Source: Dyadobacter chenhuakuii (GTDB lineage Bacteria; Bacteroidota; Bacteroidia; Cytophagales; Spirosomataceae). Taken from it: a stretch of 64,000 nt of DNA. Where the stretch lies: contig NZ_CP098805.1 in NCBI RefSeq assembly GCF_023821985.2, positions 2,170,001-2,234,000 on the forward strand. Direction: 5' to 3'. The position numbers were made by a program, and so were the translations under genes. The notes beneath the pieces are model-generated. The model searched no databases. It was not told where the DNA came from and was given only the letters and a program-made list of their open reading frames with translations. Shown here piece by piece: positions 61,789 to 64,000 of this stretch (positions are counted from its first letter, which is position 1; every line of letters starts with the position of its first letter).

Positions 61789-62298
61789 TTATGCTGCGTT
61801 GTTGACCCTGCGGACCAGCGAATAACCGCCGTAATTTTCCCAAAGGTTCATAATCAGGTTGCGTTCCTTAATATTATGTAAGCCAAAATCGATCAGGATT
61901 TCGCCTTCCTGAATGCGTTTCTGGAAATAGGTCGCATATTCGTCCGACAAAACAGTGCTTGCAATAGCTCGCTGACCTCTTTCGTCCAATTTCCCTGCCA
62001 CTACAAGTGCCAGTCCCGGAATCGCCACAAACCTACCTAACACATCCAATGCATCCGAGATCCTGGTTACCTGTAGCTTTTTACCTTTTCCTAAACCCGA
62101 TTCTCTTTTATCGTCATAGTCTTTATCATGATAATGATAAAGTCTTTCGCTCGTTTCTTCTGACATGATCAGCGTAATTTCCTCCGCTTCATAGCCAAGT
62201 TTTAACAATGCCTTATATGCGTTTTCCGCATCTGTTCTGGTCGCAAATACACTCGTTACGGTATTGACGCTTCTTTTGGTATGTGTGCTGTTCATCAT
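61789..62298 (-). CDS. Hypothetical protein, general-stress-protein-17M-like
   Basis: 169 residues. NTVTSVFATRTDAENAYKAL, LKLGYEAEEITLIMSEETSE and the Gly/Ala-rich FVAIPGLALVVAGKLDERGQ, followed by YFQKRIQEGEILIDFGLHNI. The start resembles the alpha/beta fold of GSP17M-like stress proteins, in which a glycine-rich hydrophobic stretch follows. The function is unknown. Convergent with the S9 gene. Confidence 0.55.
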   Translation of the reverse strand: MMNSTHTKRSVNTVTSVFATRTDAENAYKALLKLGYEAEEITLIMSEETSERLYHYHDKDYDDKRESGLGKGKKLQVTRISDALDVLGRFVAIPGLALVVAGKLDERGQRAIASTVLSDEYATYFQKRIQEGEILIDFGLHNIKERNLIMNLWENYGGYSLVRRVNNAA

Positions 62299-62574
62299 CT
62301 CTCTCCTCGTAATAGTTCAACATCTACTTAAATAATTTATGCGCTCAGAGTAAAGAACCGTTCCATCAGCGAAATGCGTGATTATATTCCTGAAAGAGCT
62401 GTGAGTGTGGAACCGACTGATTTTTACGTTATTATACGTCAGGTTACATGTGGCTTTTGTTCTACATCGTAACAAAAGACATCGCAAAAAGAGTATTTAC
62501 AAATTCAGTAAGCCTTATCAACAATGCCAGACTAAAACTGGCACGAACCGATTTCAATCACTAACATCTTCTAT

Positions 62575-63360
62575 ATGAAGCAGATTTTTTCCAGAATAAA
62601 AATGGCTGTTACGGTCCAGGGCATACTTGCCTTTGCATTTGTGGCGGTGTCTCATGCACAGGTGGGCGTTGGGACGAAGGCGCCGAAAGGTGCGGAGGTT
62701 TTCATGGACGGCAGCCGCAAAATGCTGGATGAGAAGTGGATTTACTGGGAAGGTCCGCGCTTTTCGGCCAAGCCTCCTATCAAATGGACCGTAGTAAACG
62801 ATCCGGTGGACAAAGGAACGGTTATCAACTGCAACGATCCAGCATCTGCTGGCGGAAAGTACGGCTCCGCGGACATTGTTACCAAAAAGCAGTTTAAGGA
62901 TTTCCGCGCTCACGTCGAATTCCTTATTACCAAAGAAGGCGGCAATAGCGGCGTTTATTTACAAAACCGTTACGAAATCCAGGTTTTGGACGGGGATACC
63001 ACTTCTCACGGAATGGCTGCGGTGATCAACGAGTCCAGGTCACCTTATGCCGCTTATAATGGCATAGGCAAGTGGAATTCCTATGACATTCTGTTCCGGG
63101 CGGCTCGTTTTAAGGAAGGCAAGCTGGTTGAAAAGCCTATGGTAACATTGTATTTCAATGGTAAAAAGGTTCATACCAATCAGCAGATCAGCCAGGTTTG
63201 GGGTGGTCCTAATTCCGGAATCGATGGTGGAAATGATGGAGGAAAAGGCATTACAGACACACCGGGTGGGTTGAAACTGCAATCCGAAGGCCATGATGTT
63301 TACTACCGGAATATCTGGATAAAAGAGGAATCCCTGGATAAACCAAATACTGATTTTTAA
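62575..63360 (+). CDS. Secreted DUF1080 (3-keto-disaccharide hydrolase-like) protein
   Basis: 261 residues. Signal peptide before HAQVGVGTKAPKGAEVFMDG, then DUF1080: SADIVTKKQFKDFRAHVEFL, ITKEGGNSGVYLQNRYEIQV, AYNGIGKWNSYDILFRAARF and the end VYYRNIWIKEES. Concanavalin-like fold; members act on 3-keto-sugars in Bacteroidota and Planctomycetes. No gene for a keto-sugar oxidoreductase is seen, unless the downstream SDR (63505) serves a related step. Confidence 0.9.
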   Translation: MKQIFSRIKMAVTVQGILAFAFVAVSHAQVGVGTKAPKGAEVFMDGSRKMLDEKWIYWEGPRFSAKPPIKWTVVNDPVDKGTVINCNDPASAGGKYGSADIVTKKQFKDFRAHVEFLITKEGGNSGVYLQNRYEIQVLDGDTTSHGMAAVINESRSPYAAYNGIGKWNSYDILFRAARFKEGKLVEKPMVTLYFNGKKVHTNQQISQVWGGPNSGIDGGNDGGKGITDTPGGLKLQSEGHDVYYRNIWIKEESLDKPNTDF

Positions 63361-63380
63361 AGAAAATAACCGTTGTTAGA

Positions 63381-63413
63381 GCCTGCCTGATTTTTCGGGC
63401 AGGCATTTTTTTT
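63381..63413 (+). terminator. Terminator after the DUF1080 gene
   Basis: GCCTGCC and GGCAGGC flank TGATTTTTCG, followed by ATTTTTTTT. It is about 20 bp after the stop. Confidence 0.85.
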
Positions 63414-63504
63414 GGGCAATTTGCAGGGCATTGACCAGCAACATTGGCATGAAAATATTGTTTTCGGGAGTTTTTAAACACGAACGTCTTAATACACGAA
63501 CGTT

Positions 63505-64000
63505 ATGATCGCTGAAAACTTCAATTTAAAAGGAAAAACTGCGCTGGTAACCGGTTCGAGCCAGGGAATCGGCGAAGGCATTGCACTGGCCCTGGCCGAA
63601 TATGGCGCAAATGTCATTCTGCATTGCAGGAGCGACGAAGATGAGGCCGAAAAAGTGGCAGAAAGAATCAGGGAATTGGGGGTCAAATGTTCCGTTGTCC
63701 AGTCGGACCTTGCGAAGGCCAATGTTGCTTCTGAAATTTTTGATCATGCTAAACAAAACGGACAGCATGTGGACATTCTCGTACTGAATGCTTCTGTCCA
63801 GATTCCGAAGAACTGGGAAGAAATTCGTTTCGAGGACTTTGACACACAGATTAATGCCAACTTCCGGTCTACGCTCTTGCTTATCCAGCAATTCGCTCCG
63901 CTGATGATCCAGAATGGCTGGGGACGCATTGTGACATTAGGCAGCGTACAGCAAACCAGGCCGCATCCTTCCATGCTCGTTTATGCTGCTACAAAATCGG
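63505..64000 (+). CDS. SDR family oxidoreductase, partial
   Basis: Open from ATG 63505 (MIAENFNLKGKTALVTGSSQ) to the window edge, 165 residues. GIGEGIALALAEYGANVILH is the NAD(P) fold, VLNASVQIPKNWEEIRFEDF the NxAS motif, RIVTLGSVQQTRPHPSML the Ser, and VYAATKS the beginning of YxxxK. A classical SDR of the 3-oxoacyl-ACP reductase type; the C-terminus lies outside the window. It follows a terminator. Confidence 0.88.
   Translation, partial: MIAENFNLKGKTALVTGSSQGIGEGIALALAEYGANVILHCRSDEDEAEKVAERIRELGVKCSVVQSDLAKANVASEIFDHAKQNGQHVDILVLNASVQIPKNWEEIRFEDFDTQINANFRSTLLLIQQFAPLMIQNGWGRIVTLGSVQQTRPHPSMLVYAATKS

Overview
The window looks like a chromosomal segment of a Cytophagales (Bacteroidota) bacterium, most like Dyadobacter or another Spirosomataceae. 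Reasons: three TonB-dependent receptors including a SusC/SusD pair with its own ECF sigma factor and FecR anti-sigma, many short Cys-anchored lipoproteins, AraC proteins with DUF6597-like N-termini, LytS/LytTR signalling, -7 boxes of the Bacteroidota type TAnnTTTG, and few Shine-Dalgarno sequences. Family assignments were made by reading motifs and recalled family resemblance; no database search was possible.

Layout. 0-7 kb: a partial TlpA-like protein, a DoxX-like membrane protein, a SAM (S-box) riboswitch leading into a 25-residue Cys-containing ORF, YceI, an unassigned RNA-like stem element, a TonB receptor and a DUF4397 lipoprotein. 7-14 kb: an AT-rich accessory island with NTF2-like gene fragments, a HEPN/nucleotidyltransferase protein under a palindrome, and convergent to it a 1263-residue STAND NTPase with a predicted nuclease N-terminus (probable anti-phage protein, Avs-like in layout), followed by remnants of other genes and of a tyrosine recombinase. 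14-20 kb: an SDR, an FAD oxidoreductase with an internal deletion, MarR, a fasciclin lipoprotein, and a LytS/LytTR pair. 20-31 kb: a TonB receptor, Crp/Fnr regulator, and a sigma-FecR-SusC-SusD polysaccharide or glycan uptake locus. 31-47 kb: mostly single genes (metalloprotease-like protein, YgiD-type dioxygenase, DUF202, cupin, DHDPS-like aldolase, MocR regulator, TrpF-like protein, secreted hydrolase, two GNATs, AraC, DHFR-like), mixed with a striking number of broken genes. 47-49 kb: broken recombinases beside tRNA-Arg(CCG). 49-64 kb: Nudix, glycogen branching enzyme, an exported acetolactate decarboxylase with a secreted hydrolase, HAD, DinB, an array of 51-bp repeats, M1 and S9 peptidases, a DUF1080 protein and a partial SDR.

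Two themes run through the window. First, about fifteen genes are truncated or carry internal deletions. Second, a ~293-bp recombinase 5' segment is present twice, in direct orientation about 35 kb apart, the second copy next to a tRNA gene. The strongest candidate for an undescribed system is the STAND NTPase and its HEPN-MNT neighbour.
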